From an uncultured Lachnoclostridium sp. (GTDB lineage: Bacteria; Bacillota; Clostridia; Lachnospirales; Lachnospiraceae), in assembly GCA_958425285.1 (NCBI GenBank), contig CATZVV010000021.1, forward strand, positions 1 to 14,109: DNA of 14,109 bases, in the 5' to 3' direction. This document shows, one piece after another, positions 7,901 through 14,109 of this stretch (the first letter of the stretch is position 1; every line of letters starts with the position of its first letter). Under the pieces are notes generated by a model. It worked only from the letters and a program-made list of their open reading frames with translations, was not told the DNA's origin and ran no database searches. The translations under genes were made by a program, and so were the position numbers.

Positions 7901-8515
7901 TTCCGAAGAATCGAACGACAATTGCTCTAATATTTTCATTAAATATTGTTCCGGCCATGGTTCACTCATGGCACACGAATATAATTGCTGGATATATGCC
8001 TCAAGTTCATAATCACTCCGGTCAAATTTATAGCATTCAATCAAATCAATAAACTCATCTGTTGGATTCTCATACTCTTCCTCCAAAATCTGAGACATTG
8101 CATCCTTTTGCAATAATCGGCTTTCTCCATCTGTCATTAAACGATAAGATGGATCAAGCCCAATTCGGTGAAAATAGTTCTGAATGATATATCCACAAAA
8201 GCTATGAATCGTTGAAATATGTGCATGGTGAAGCAAGGCAACCTGTTTTGCAAGGTGCTTATTATCCGGATTCTGCGCAACTGCACTATCAATGGCTCGT
8301 CCAATCCGTTCTCTCATCTCTGCCGCCGCCGCTGCCGTAAATGTCACTATAACAAATTCATCAATATTTAACGGATTTTCTTCCATAAGTCTTGACATAA
8401 TGCGCTCTACAAGAACTGCTGTCTTTCCCGAACCTGCTGCTGCCGAAACAAGAATATTGCAGTTACGGAGTCGTATTACAGTCTGCTGCTCCGGTGTCCA
8501 TCTGACATCACCCAA
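4931..8515 (-). CDS. addA: ATP-dependent helicase/nuclease subunit AddA
   Basis: UvrD-like 3'-5' helicase plus RecB-type nuclease of the AddAB complex, which unwinds and resects double-strand breaks to a Chi-modified 3' end for RecA loading. Numbered from the TTG start (1194 residues): Q motif WTPEQQ near the N-terminus, Walker A AGSGKT (27-32), DEYQDSN (400-406), GDVKQSIYRFRSARPE (430-445), NFRS (469-472), TMHGSKGLEYP (773-783) and NFYVAVTRAKEKL (847-859). The C-terminal nuclease has GTLIHQVM (His1027), GIIDSFY (Asp1123), IDYKTD (Asp1136, Lys1138) and QMEFYRKAL. Length fits the family. The start is TTG at 8515, with AGGAGGG (8528-8522) 6 bases upstream and the addB stop one base before it. 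The in-frame ATG at 8539 has no ribosome site and would add eight atypical residues. Its partner addB is directly upstream. Confidence 0.97.
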   Translation of the reverse strand: MGDVRWTPEQQTVIRLRNCNILVSAAAGSGKTAVLVERIMSRLMEENPLNIDEFVIVTFTAAAAAEMRERIGRAIDSAVAQNPDNKHLAKQVALLHHAHISTIHSFCGYIIQNYFHRIGLDPSYRLMTDGESRLLQKDAMSQILEEEYENPTDEFIDLIECYKFDRSDYELEAYIQQLYSCAMSEPWPEQYLMKILEQLSFDSSEKFMESNVIKCMLIYVKSVIKDLGDFLEELLQITQEKDGPGWYFERLQKDLEICKKVEQASDYEQMRQTFDNMDFGIMSRKKSDGESPEKREFVKNQRNRVKAYLKKLQTEFFELNGEEEYKNYCLMSGKLKELVRLTLCFAERFTNLKRERGLADFNDLEQLTLQILYTQDEEGNRIVTEAAAELAGQFREIMIDEYQDSNLVQDMILRSISRESRGEPNIFMVGDVKQSIYRFRSARPELFMEKLECYSVSEGQYRRVDLHKNFRSREVILDSANRIFEKMMHRDLGGVEYDQAAALYPGRRFAGTSDTEEKTEVLIVHGEDVSTELEAEMVANRILELTDNETGLLIENGEGGLRRAQLRDVAVLARSVKRILKPFEKVFRAKGIPVIAKRKSGFYQTREISMMVNMFRIIDNPYQDIPLASVLRSPMFSFTDEELALIKGDGKRKHFYEYVINYTGNCDLQQKIEKFLHILEDLRKKLSYARVVDIINSIYEETDIFDYILTLPDSARRKANLEYLMKEAIEFDATTYRGLFQFVRYLERLEETESDIGEADSLEDSEQAVQFVTMHGSKGLEYPICFVADMGSRMNVGQEKNWLQIHPKLGIASEAIDNGQRIRQNTLFQKYLQTANRLEDLGEELRNFYVAVTRAKEKLIFSGADKGFEKHCEEWERYRFSYFERMNSTTYLDMLMPIILQDTSEVFQLSCYEKEDLLGGELAEQIAEAFSRERLYKFDTDICYDSETERCLRRMEQFIYNWQGGDLPVKVSVSDLKKKSMEDTETPEFHILSEGVAENEAPIPKFLSSENLERQKCQGAVFGTLIHQVMAGIDFTAISEEKDIERQLTEMEKSGKIEAGQRQLVPTRKLYHFFNSELGNQMTDAMAQGKLYREQPFVLGVQAKEVFVEQESEQTVLVQGIIDSFYESTDGIVLIDYKTDRLQDGQEELLRKRYLVQMEFYRKALERITGRKVIQGYLYSFSLSKSISCFDMKG

Positions 8516-8530
8516 CCTAATCCCTCCTTT
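8513..8530 (-). promoter_or_regulatory. addA ribosome binding site and TTG start, overlapping the end of addB
   Basis: On the minus strand AAAGGAGGG (8530-8522) lies within the last codons of addB. The addB TAG (8519-8517) follows, then one base, then TTG (8515-8513). This strong Shine-Dalgarno at normal spacing decides the addA start and implies that ribosomes ending addB reinitiate on addA. Confidence 0.75.
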
Positions 8531-11500
8531 CAGATTCATTCTTTAGCCGTTCAAAAATTTCTTCCTGCTTCAGACTTTCCAATTCTCTGTACCGGTACTT
8601 TGGATTTTCCGGATCAAACCCGCACACATTCGAATATGGACAATAGTCACAACCTGTTTTTGCACCAAGCAGAGTCGGCCGAACTTCCTTATGCCCTTTC
8701 ACAATCTCATTTCCAAATTTCTCAATTTCTGTCTCTGTATGTTTGATAATTCGTGAAATAAATGCTCTGCTTCCTATCATACCCTTTCCGGTTTTAATCT
8801 GACCATTCTTTCCAGTTGCCATAGGAATCACATTAGATTCTACAGATGGAAGCAAAGTTTCTCCCTGACCAAATGCCATATCCATTGACTGCAATATCTT
8901 AGAATCCTCAGCAACCAAACCGCTCATCCGCAATTCACGAGTTAATTCGAGTTCTCGCTCTTCATCCGGAAGATCCATACGACATTGGATCACTGGATCG
9001 GAAATATGATAATAGAACATACCTGCCGGTACAACTTCCTTTCCGCGTTGCTTTTCAAGGCTTGAAGCCACTTGCAAATATACAGCCAGCTGCATTTGCA
9101 GACCATAATACATGGAGTTCAATTCCAATTTGGTCGTACCGGTTTTGTAATCAATAACACGTACAAATACCTTGTCTTCCATCTCATATGTATCAACCCG
9201 ATCAATTCTTCCCTGCAGTTCCATTTGTTTACCATCTACCAAAGGAAGGGTTGTTTCTGCTGCGTGGCTGAGACGTGAAAAAGAAATTTCATATCCACTC
9301 TGCTCATATCGGCCAGACTGCATCTGTCTGGCAATCGCCCGAACGGTTCGCTTCAGTATACGATTCATTCGTTTTGAAATATAGGCAGTCCTCCTGTCCT
9401 GAAAAAACATCTCATTCCTGTATCCTGCAATACTCTCTTCTACACTCTGTTCAATCCATTCATCCATTTGTGTGGGATGAACATCCCTCCAACGAACTTT
9501 ATTTTTGACGAGTTCACCGGCAAATCGCTCCAATACTTCATGAAATACATTTCCGAAATCGGGAAGTCCAATCCGATACATCTGTCTTTCGTTCAGTTCA
9601 AGCCCATAAGCAGCAAAATGAGAATATGGACACCTTGCATACCTTTCTAGCCGTGTAACACTTCCCTTCAACACATCTCCATAAATTAAATCAACCGCTT
9701 CTTTGGACAACGTTGTCTCTTCTCTCTCCGAAAACACACGTTCCATGACCTGATCTATCCACTCTGGACTTTTTAATTTGTAATATCGAAACACCTCACA
9801 CCAGATCGGCGACACTTCCCCTGTATGGTATGAAGATAATCCCTGTAACAAAAATTGTCTGCCCAAATCTGTCCCCAAATAATCACGAGGTGTTTTTTCT
9901 CTTTCCCTCTTCACAACAAGCTCTGGGAATAATAGGTGGATTTTTCGAATTAAATAGGACGGTCTTGCCTCACTGCCATCTGTTGCTCTCTGAAAATAAG
10001 ATAAATAAAGTTTCTCAGATGGCCTTGTTAACGCCAGATACATATAGAACTGTGAGGTAAATACCTGCTCTCGAATACCAGGAGCCAGAGAGAACCCATT
10101 TTCTTCCAGAATCATCCTCTCTCTCTCAGACAAGACACCCGGTCCCCCTGTGGTTTTCGGAACAAAACCATCATTGATACCAATAAAAAATAGCACCCGA
10201 ATATGAGCAAGCCGGCTTCTTTCCATATCTCCAATGACAACCTGATCCATTGATGGCGGTACAAACCCAACAAGACCTTCAGAAATTCCCGCTTGCAAAA
10301 GATCACAAAATTCTTTAAAAGAAATTTCTTCTTCCCCTAAAAGTTCAACCATCTGATCAAACAAATCCATTAGCACAGAATAGACGCTGCCATATTCTTT
10401 GGCAAGTAAAACCATTCCTGTTTCCTCAAATTCCTTTTCCTTTTCCAATAGCCGCCGATAAATATTATGTCCAACAAGAACATCATAAAGAATCCGAACA
10501 TATGTCTCTACTGTTTTTTCCCCACCTCGAAATCGTTCCCTTGACTCCTGAATAGAATGGATAAATTTGATTCGAATCTGATTGAGAACTTCCATATTAC
10601 ATTCCCGCCTATAGTCGGGCATATACGACCACTCTCGCTGGTAACCCGCAAAAGTATGAATCCCCTGTGCCAGAACATAATTTTCAAGCAAATCCGTCTC
10701 TTCTTGTTCCAACGGTGATAAGCCACACCTCAAAAAACGAAAAGTTGTCTCATAATCAAAATTTTTTCGAAACATCTCAAGCATAGACAAAACAAACTCG
10801 GAGCAGACATTGGCACCAATACTTTGTTTGCTGTCAAAAAAGTAACGAATCTTCCGACGGTTCATTTCCATAGACAGAAACTCCCGGTAAGCCTCCAGCT
10901 GCCCTGTAATGACTGCAATTTCTCCATACCGGTATCCTTCCTCTGAAATCAGCCTGTCAATCTCTTTCACAACATGGACGGATTCACTTTTGGGAGAAGA
11001 GTTCTCCCATATTTCCAATTCCCCACTACTGGCAGAAAATTTTTTATACCGGGTTGCAAACAGATTGCGCTCCAAATGTAACAATTCTCCACCCTTTTTA
11101 AAGCGATAAGGAATTTTTTCTTTCCCTCTCCCAGTGTACACCGGCTCCTCCACCAATACATCTATTTCTCCTGCCAGTTTTGTCATTGCATGAAGTGTCT
11201 GCCGGCTCAGATAAAATAACTCATCACGGGTTCTTCCATTTTCAAAATCCAATACAAGATACATTTTCCCGCAAACCCGAAGAAGTTCTCGGATCAACTC
11301 ATATTGACTCGGAGTAAATCCGGTGAACCCATCCAGTGTAATTGTACTGCCTCTTAACATTTCAACATCTGGCACCACCTTAGACAATTGAGGCAAAATC
11401 TCCTCTGCTGTCATATATTCGGTTCCAAGTTTTTCAAGAAAGCATTGATAAATAAGCTGCAAATCCTTTAATTTATACTCCATCAGTGAACCATGATTCG

Positions 11501-11936
11501 CAGCGGAAATCATATCTTCCATTTTTTCCTCATCGACACGATATAAAAGCAATTCGCAAAGAAATGATTTCAATTCATCCAAAAAGCCAGGCTTTTCAAT
11601 TCCTTTTCCAAAATATTTCAGTTTCCGTTTTTGCTCTGCAAGAACTTTTCTTACAAGCATTGTCTTTCCCGTATCCTCCAGAACAGTCCGTTTCCATGCC
11701 GGAATTTGCTCAAATACACGGTAAGCTAATCGATGGAAGGAAAGGACATCAATATTCATAATGCCCCTTCCTTTGCTTTTATTGACGCATATTCTTTGCG
11801 TTTCGAGCGTAAACTGTTCGGGAACCAATACAAAAAATTGCCCTTTCTTATTAGTTTCTGCCTCCCGGCAAACCGTATCATACAAATAATCTGATTTCCC
11901 AGAACCGGCCGGTCCCAAAATAAATTGTAAAGACAT
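8517..11936 (-). CDS. addB: ATP-dependent nuclease subunit AddB
   Basis: Second subunit of AddAB: an inactive-helicase-like protein that in Bacillus reads the Chi signal, plus a RecB-type nuclease with an iron-sulfur cluster. The 1139-residue length fits the Firmicutes family. Walker A is at the extreme N-terminus (GPAGSGKS, 8-15), followed by PEQFTLETQRI (39-49) and NIDVLSFHRLAYRVF (61-75), both typical of AddB. The nuclease has FHEVLERF (His799), GRIDRVD (Asp912), VIDYKTG (Asp929, Lys931) and GLQMQLAVYL (Gln947). Four cysteines fit the known cluster pattern: Cys769 in RYARCPY, then Cys1096, Cys1099 and Cys1105 in GCDYCPYSNVCGF. The ATG follows AAGGAGGAGGAA (11948-11937). It is the first gene of the minus-strand run, and its end overlaps the ribosome site of addA. 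All expected active-site and cluster residues that I checked are present. Confidence 0.96.
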   Translation of the reverse strand: MSLQFILGPAGSGKSDYLYDTVCREAETNKKGQFFVLVPEQFTLETQRICVNKSKGRGIMNIDVLSFHRLAYRVFEQIPAWKRTVLEDTGKTMLVRKVLAEQKRKLKYFGKGIEKPGFLDELKSFLCELLLYRVDEEKMEDMISAANHGSLMEYKLKDLQLIYQCFLEKLGTEYMTAEEILPQLSKVVPDVEMLRGSTITLDGFTGFTPSQYELIRELLRVCGKMYLVLDFENGRTRDELFYLSRQTLHAMTKLAGEIDVLVEEPVYTGRGKEKIPYRFKKGGELLHLERNLFATRYKKFSASSGELEIWENSSPKSESVHVVKEIDRLISEEGYRYGEIAVITGQLEAYREFLSMEMNRRKIRYFFDSKQSIGANVCSEFVLSMLEMFRKNFDYETTFRFLRCGLSPLEQEETDLLENYVLAQGIHTFAGYQREWSYMPDYRRECNMEVLNQIRIKFIHSIQESRERFRGGEKTVETYVRILYDVLVGHNIYRRLLEKEKEFEETGMVLLAKEYGSVYSVLMDLFDQMVELLGEEEISFKEFCDLLQAGISEGLVGFVPPSMDQVVIGDMERSRLAHIRVLFFIGINDGFVPKTTGGPGVLSERERMILEENGFSLAPGIREQVFTSQFYMYLALTRPSEKLYLSYFQRATDGSEARPSYLIRKIHLLFPELVVKREREKTPRDYLGTDLGRQFLLQGLSSYHTGEVSPIWCEVFRYYKLKSPEWIDQVMERVFSEREETTLSKEAVDLIYGDVLKGSVTRLERYARCPYSHFAAYGLELNERQMYRIGLPDFGNVFHEVLERFAGELVKNKVRWRDVHPTQMDEWIEQSVEESIAGYRNEMFFQDRRTAYISKRMNRILKRTVRAIARQMQSGRYEQSGYEISFSRLSHAAETTLPLVDGKQMELQGRIDRVDTYEMEDKVFVRVIDYKTGTTKLELNSMYYGLQMQLAVYLQVASSLEKQRGKEVVPAGMFYYHISDPVIQCRMDLPDEERELELTRELRMSGLVAEDSKILQSMDMAFGQGETLLPSVESNVIPMATGKNGQIKTGKGMIGSRAFISRIIKHTETEIEKFGNEIVKGHKEVRPTLLGAKTGCDYCPYSNVCGFDPENPKYRYRELESLKQEEIFERLKNESERRD

Positions 11937-12025
11937 TTCCTCCTCCTTATCATAAATTACAGCCTTCCCTCATACAATATTAATAACCCTTTGAATCTAT
12001 TGCACTCCGGGAGGCTGCTACTATT
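11937..12025. promoter_or_regulatory. Divergent intergenic region between addB and the plus-strand membrane protein gene
   Basis: These 89 bases must carry the start signals for two divergent genes. The addB ribosome site is AAGGAGGAGGAA at the left edge (minus strand). On the plus strand GGGAGG (12009-12014) lies 11 bases before the ATG. An AT-rich core at 11971-11986 contains TACAAT on the plus strand (11973-11978) and TAATAT on the minus strand (11982-11977), either of which could be a -10 box. Matching -35 boxes are poor (GTGCAA at 12005-12000 for the minus strand), so the promoters are tentative. Confidence 0.35.
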
Positions 12026-12472
12026 ATGGCAAAAACAAAAATCGTTGTACTTCAAATGAAAGAAATTATATATACTGCAATCTTTGTGGGACTTGGAATT
12101 TTGCTGATTCTTCTTTTAATTTTTATGTTCCTTCCCTCATCCGAGGAAGAATCTGTCCCGACAACCGGACAATATAACCCCGGCGTATACACGTCCGAAA
12201 TACAGCTTGGGGAATCCACACTAAACCTTGAGATTGTCGTTGATGAAAACCAGATTAAGTCTGTTGATTTTGTAAATCTGGAAACATCCGTTACTACTAT
12301 GTACCCGCTAATCGAGCCTTCATTGGAAAACCTGGAAAGCCAATTAATCGAAGGCACAGATTTTGATGAAGTTACATTAACGGAAAAGGGAAAGTATACA
12401 CAGACTTTAATTTTGGATGCCATTCGAAATACACTTTCCCATGCTTCATCTTCTCAGACACCGGCTGCCTAA
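12026..12472 (+). CDS. Small membrane-anchored protein with an FMN-binding-domain-like external region
   Basis: A 148-residue protein and the only plus-strand gene. Residues 1-12 are short and basic, 13-36 form one membrane helix (IIYTAIFVGLGILLILLLIF core), and the rest should lie outside the cell. The external part, from NPGVYTSEIQLGESTLNLEI through VVDENQIKSVDFVNLETSVTT to YTQTLILDAIRNTLSHA, follows the strand order of FMN-binding domains (PF04205 type): G-x-Y-T start, beta strands with an 'I.SV.F' segment, and a closing helix 'T...LDAI...L'. The covalent flavinylation motif (SGAT-type) expected just before that helix is not present; the region reads EVTLTEKGKYTQT. So it may no longer bind covalent flavin, or the resemblance may be fold-level only. 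GGGAGG stands 11 bases before the ATG. Its stop is one base from that of nadE, which converges on it. No function can be assigned with confidence. Confidence 0.72.
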   Translation: MAKTKIVVLQMKEIIYTAIFVGLGILLILLLIFMFLPSSEEESVPTTGQYNPGVYTSEIQLGESTLNLEIVVDENQIKSVDFVNLETSVTTMYPLIEPSLENLESQLIEGTDFDEVTLTEKGKYTQTLILDAIRNTLSHASSSQTPAA

Positions 12473-12473
12473 A

Positions 12474-14109
12474 TTATGACAGCTGGATTTTGTCTAAATC
12501 AGCTTTCCACAATGCATAACTTGCATCACTCGGCATTCGCCAGTCCCCTCGCGGGGATAATGCAACAGAGCCAACCTTCGGGCCATCCGGCAGGCAGGAA
12601 CGTTTAAACTGCTGTGAAAAGAATCTTTTATAAAAAGTATGGAGCCATTTATAAATGGTTTCCTTTTGATACTTTCCATCAAACGTATATACCGCTAAGC
12701 GAAAAATTTTAGATGGCATATACCCAAAACGCATAATAAAATACAGAAAAAAGTCATGGAGTTCATACGGACCCACAATATCTTCTGTCTTCTGTGCAAT
12801 CTTACCATTCTCCGGAGGCAGAAGTTCCGGGCTTACCGGAGTATCAAGAACATCATATAGTACTTCCCTGAGAGGTTTCCTTTCACATGTATCTGCATAG
12901 TATAATACCAAATATCGAACCAGTGTTTTAGGGACTGAACAGTTTACACCATACATTGACATGTGATCGCCATTATAAGTAGCCCAGCCTAATGCCAGTT
13001 CCGACATATCTCCGGTCCCAATCACCATTCCATTTTCCTGATTTGCAATATCCATTAGAATCTGTGTCCGCTCTCTTGCCTGTCCATTCTCGTACGTAAT
13101 ATCATGTACACTAATATCATGTCCAATATCCCGGAAATGCACTCGGACTGCTTCCTCGATACGGACCTCTCTCAATGTAATTCCCAATTCCTTTGTCAAT
13201 TGAACCGCATTATTATATGTCCTGTCTGTTGTCCCGAAACAAGGCATTGTTACACCAATAATATTCTCCCTGGACAAATCTAATGCATCATATGCCCGAA
13301 CCGTAACGAGCAATGCAAGTGTTGAATCAAGCCCTCCGGAAAGGCCAATTATTGTTGTCTTGCATCTAGTGTGCAAGAGCCTTTTTTTCAGCCCTGCTGA
13401 CTGAATATTTAGTATCTCATCGCATCGTATCTCGCGGTCTTCCTTTCCATCCGGTACAAACGGAGTCTTTTCATACTTTCGCGTCAATACGGTTTCCTGC
13501 CCACAATCGAGCCGGAAAGAGTGAAACCAATACCCTTCAGACTCTGGATCCTGATAAACCGGATAAGAGGTCATACGACGTCTTTCATTAATCAAGCGCT
13601 GTAAGTCGACCTCTGTAAAAACTGCTCCGTTTTCAAAGCGTCTGGATTCTGTTAGCAAAGTCCCATTTTCGGCAATAAGATTGTGTCCAGAAAAAACCAG
13701 GTCCGTAGTAGACTCTCCCTCTCCGGCAGAAGCGTATAAATAGGCACTAATAGTTCTTGCAGACTGAGATTTTACAAGGTCTGTCCGATAAGCGTTCTTC
13801 CCTGTGTTTTCATCACTTGCGGACGGATTTGCCAAAACCGTCGCTCCAGCCATAGCATGATAAGAACTTGGTGGTATCGGCACCCAGAAATCCTCACAAA
13901 TTTCTACTGCAACCTTTAACTCCGGCATATCCTCACAGACAAAAATCTGTTTCGCTCCAAAGATGATTTCATCTTCAAATCCCGGAAGGTTTACTGTTAT
14001 ATTTTCTTCCGGACCTGCTGCAAAATGCCGCCCTTCATAGAATTCAGAATAAGATGGAATAAAGCTTTTAGGAACAAGCCCGAGCAATTCACCGTGGCAA
14101 ATCACGGCT
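12474..14109 (-). CDS. nadE: Glutamine-dependent NAD+ synthetase, N-terminus off the window
   Basis: Cytoplasmic enzyme for the last step of NAD synthesis: it amidates nicotinic acid adenine dinucleotide with ATP, using ammonia released from glutamine. About 544 codons are visible. The 5' end, including the first catalytic glutamate of the nitrilase-like glutaminase domain, lies beyond the window. Visible are the catalytic Lys in LLGLVPKSF and Cys in VAVEICEDFWVP, followed by NPSASDE. The C-terminal synthetase domain has the ATP pyrophosphatase loop GLSGGLDST, the segment PCFGTTDRTYNNA, and GTGDMSELALGWATYNGDHMSMYGVN. The C-terminal block, with SQQFKRSCLPDGPKVGSVALSPRGDWRMPSDA, is typical of the large bacterial form. 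The GTG at 14105 opens an internal codon (AVICHGELLG), not a start. The gene converges on the plus-strand neighbour. Confidence 0.96.
   Translation of the reverse strand, partial: AVICHGELLGLVPKSFIPSYSEFYEGRHFAAGPEENITVNLPGFEDEIIFGAKQIFVCEDMPELKVAVEICEDFWVPIPPSSYHAMAGATVLANPSASDENTGKNAYRTDLVKSQSARTISAYLYASAGEGESTTDLVFSGHNLIAENGTLLTESRRFENGAVFTEVDLQRLINERRRMTSYPVYQDPESEGYWFHSFRLDCGQETVLTRKYEKTPFVPDGKEDREIRCDEILNIQSAGLKKRLLHTRCKTTIIGLSGGLDSTLALLVTVRAYDALDLSRENIIGVTMPCFGTTDRTYNNAVQLTKELGITLREVRIEEAVRVHFRDIGHDISVHDITYENGQARERTQILMDIANQENGMVIGTGDMSELALGWATYNGDHMSMYGVNCSVPKTLVRYLVLYYADTCERKPLREVLYDVLDTPVSPELLPPENGKIAQKTEDIVGPYELHDFFLYFIMRFGYMPSKIFRLAVYTFDGKYQKETIYKWLHTFYKRFFSQQFKRSCLPDGPKVGSVALSPRGDWRMPSDASYALWKADLDKIQLS
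12481..12504. other. Imperfect hairpin at the 3' end of nadE
   Basis: AGCTG-g-ATTT (12481-12490) can pair with AAATCAGCT (12496-12504) around a 5-base loop, giving a 9-pair stem with one bulged G. It lies inside the last nadE codons, just downstream of the plus-strand gene's stop. Neither side has a long T-run (TTCC on the plus side, GTCATAATTT on the minus side). It could weakly end or stabilise either transcript, but it is not a clear intrinsic terminator. Confidence 0.25.

Noticed and set aside
12052..12423. A 123-codon minus-strand open frame opposite the small membrane protein
   Set aside because: It is antisense to a frame with a clear membrane helix and domain pattern. It has no recognisable product and no reasonable ribosome site.
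14103..14105. GTG at 14105 as the nadE start
   Set aside because: The reading frame continues upstream past the window edge, and the glutaminase domain would lack its N-terminal part including a catalytic glutamate. The codon is an internal valine.

Overview
The window looks like chromosomal DNA from a low-to-moderate GC Gram-positive anaerobe of the Clostridia, most probably Lachnospiraceae. The reasons are AddAB in place of RecBCD, purine-rich AGGAGG ribosome binding sites, a ClpC-type unfoldase, an SH3/glucosaminidase cell-wall hydrolase and a surface protein built from cohesin-like and cadherin-like folds. Placement below class is inference. I see no mobile element, tRNA, rRNA or CRISPR array, and no gene-free gap over 300 bases.

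Layout. All genes but one lie on the minus strand, so transcription runs right to left. At the right edge is nadE (glutamine-dependent NAD+ synthetase), which lacks its N-terminus at the window end. Facing it, with one base between the stop codons, is the only plus-strand gene, a small membrane-anchored protein resembling a degenerate FMN-binding domain. A short divergent intergenic region (11937-12025) then precedes a close-packed minus-strand run: addB, addA, a class I SAM-dependent methyltransferase, an SH3-repeat glucosaminidase, and a membrane-anchored cohesin/cadherin-like protein. Gaps in this run are 1 to about 50 bases and no convincing terminator was seen, so it is probably one operon. 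At the left end is the start of clpC, with its own sigma-A-like promoter in a 116-base gap. The rest of clpC is off the window.

How the genes work together. AddA and AddB form the helicase-nuclease that processes double-strand breaks for RecA, and their reading frames are arranged for coupled translation: the addA Shine-Dalgarno lies over the end of addB, and a TTG start follows the addB stop after one base. The glucosaminidase and the cohesin-like protein are also tightly coupled (12-base gap, ribosome binding site touching the upstream stop). They look like a secreted muralytic enzyme made together with a membrane-tethered surface partner. Why these share a transcript with recombination genes is not evident from sequence.

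Most genes are ordinary housekeeping or cell-envelope genes. The points that merit a second look are the nested AAACTC/GAGTTT inverted repeats over the clpC promoter, the apparent loss of one phosphoarginine-pocket glutamate in ClpC, the hydrolase/cohesin-like pair, and the FMN-binding-like protein that lacks the flavinylation motif.
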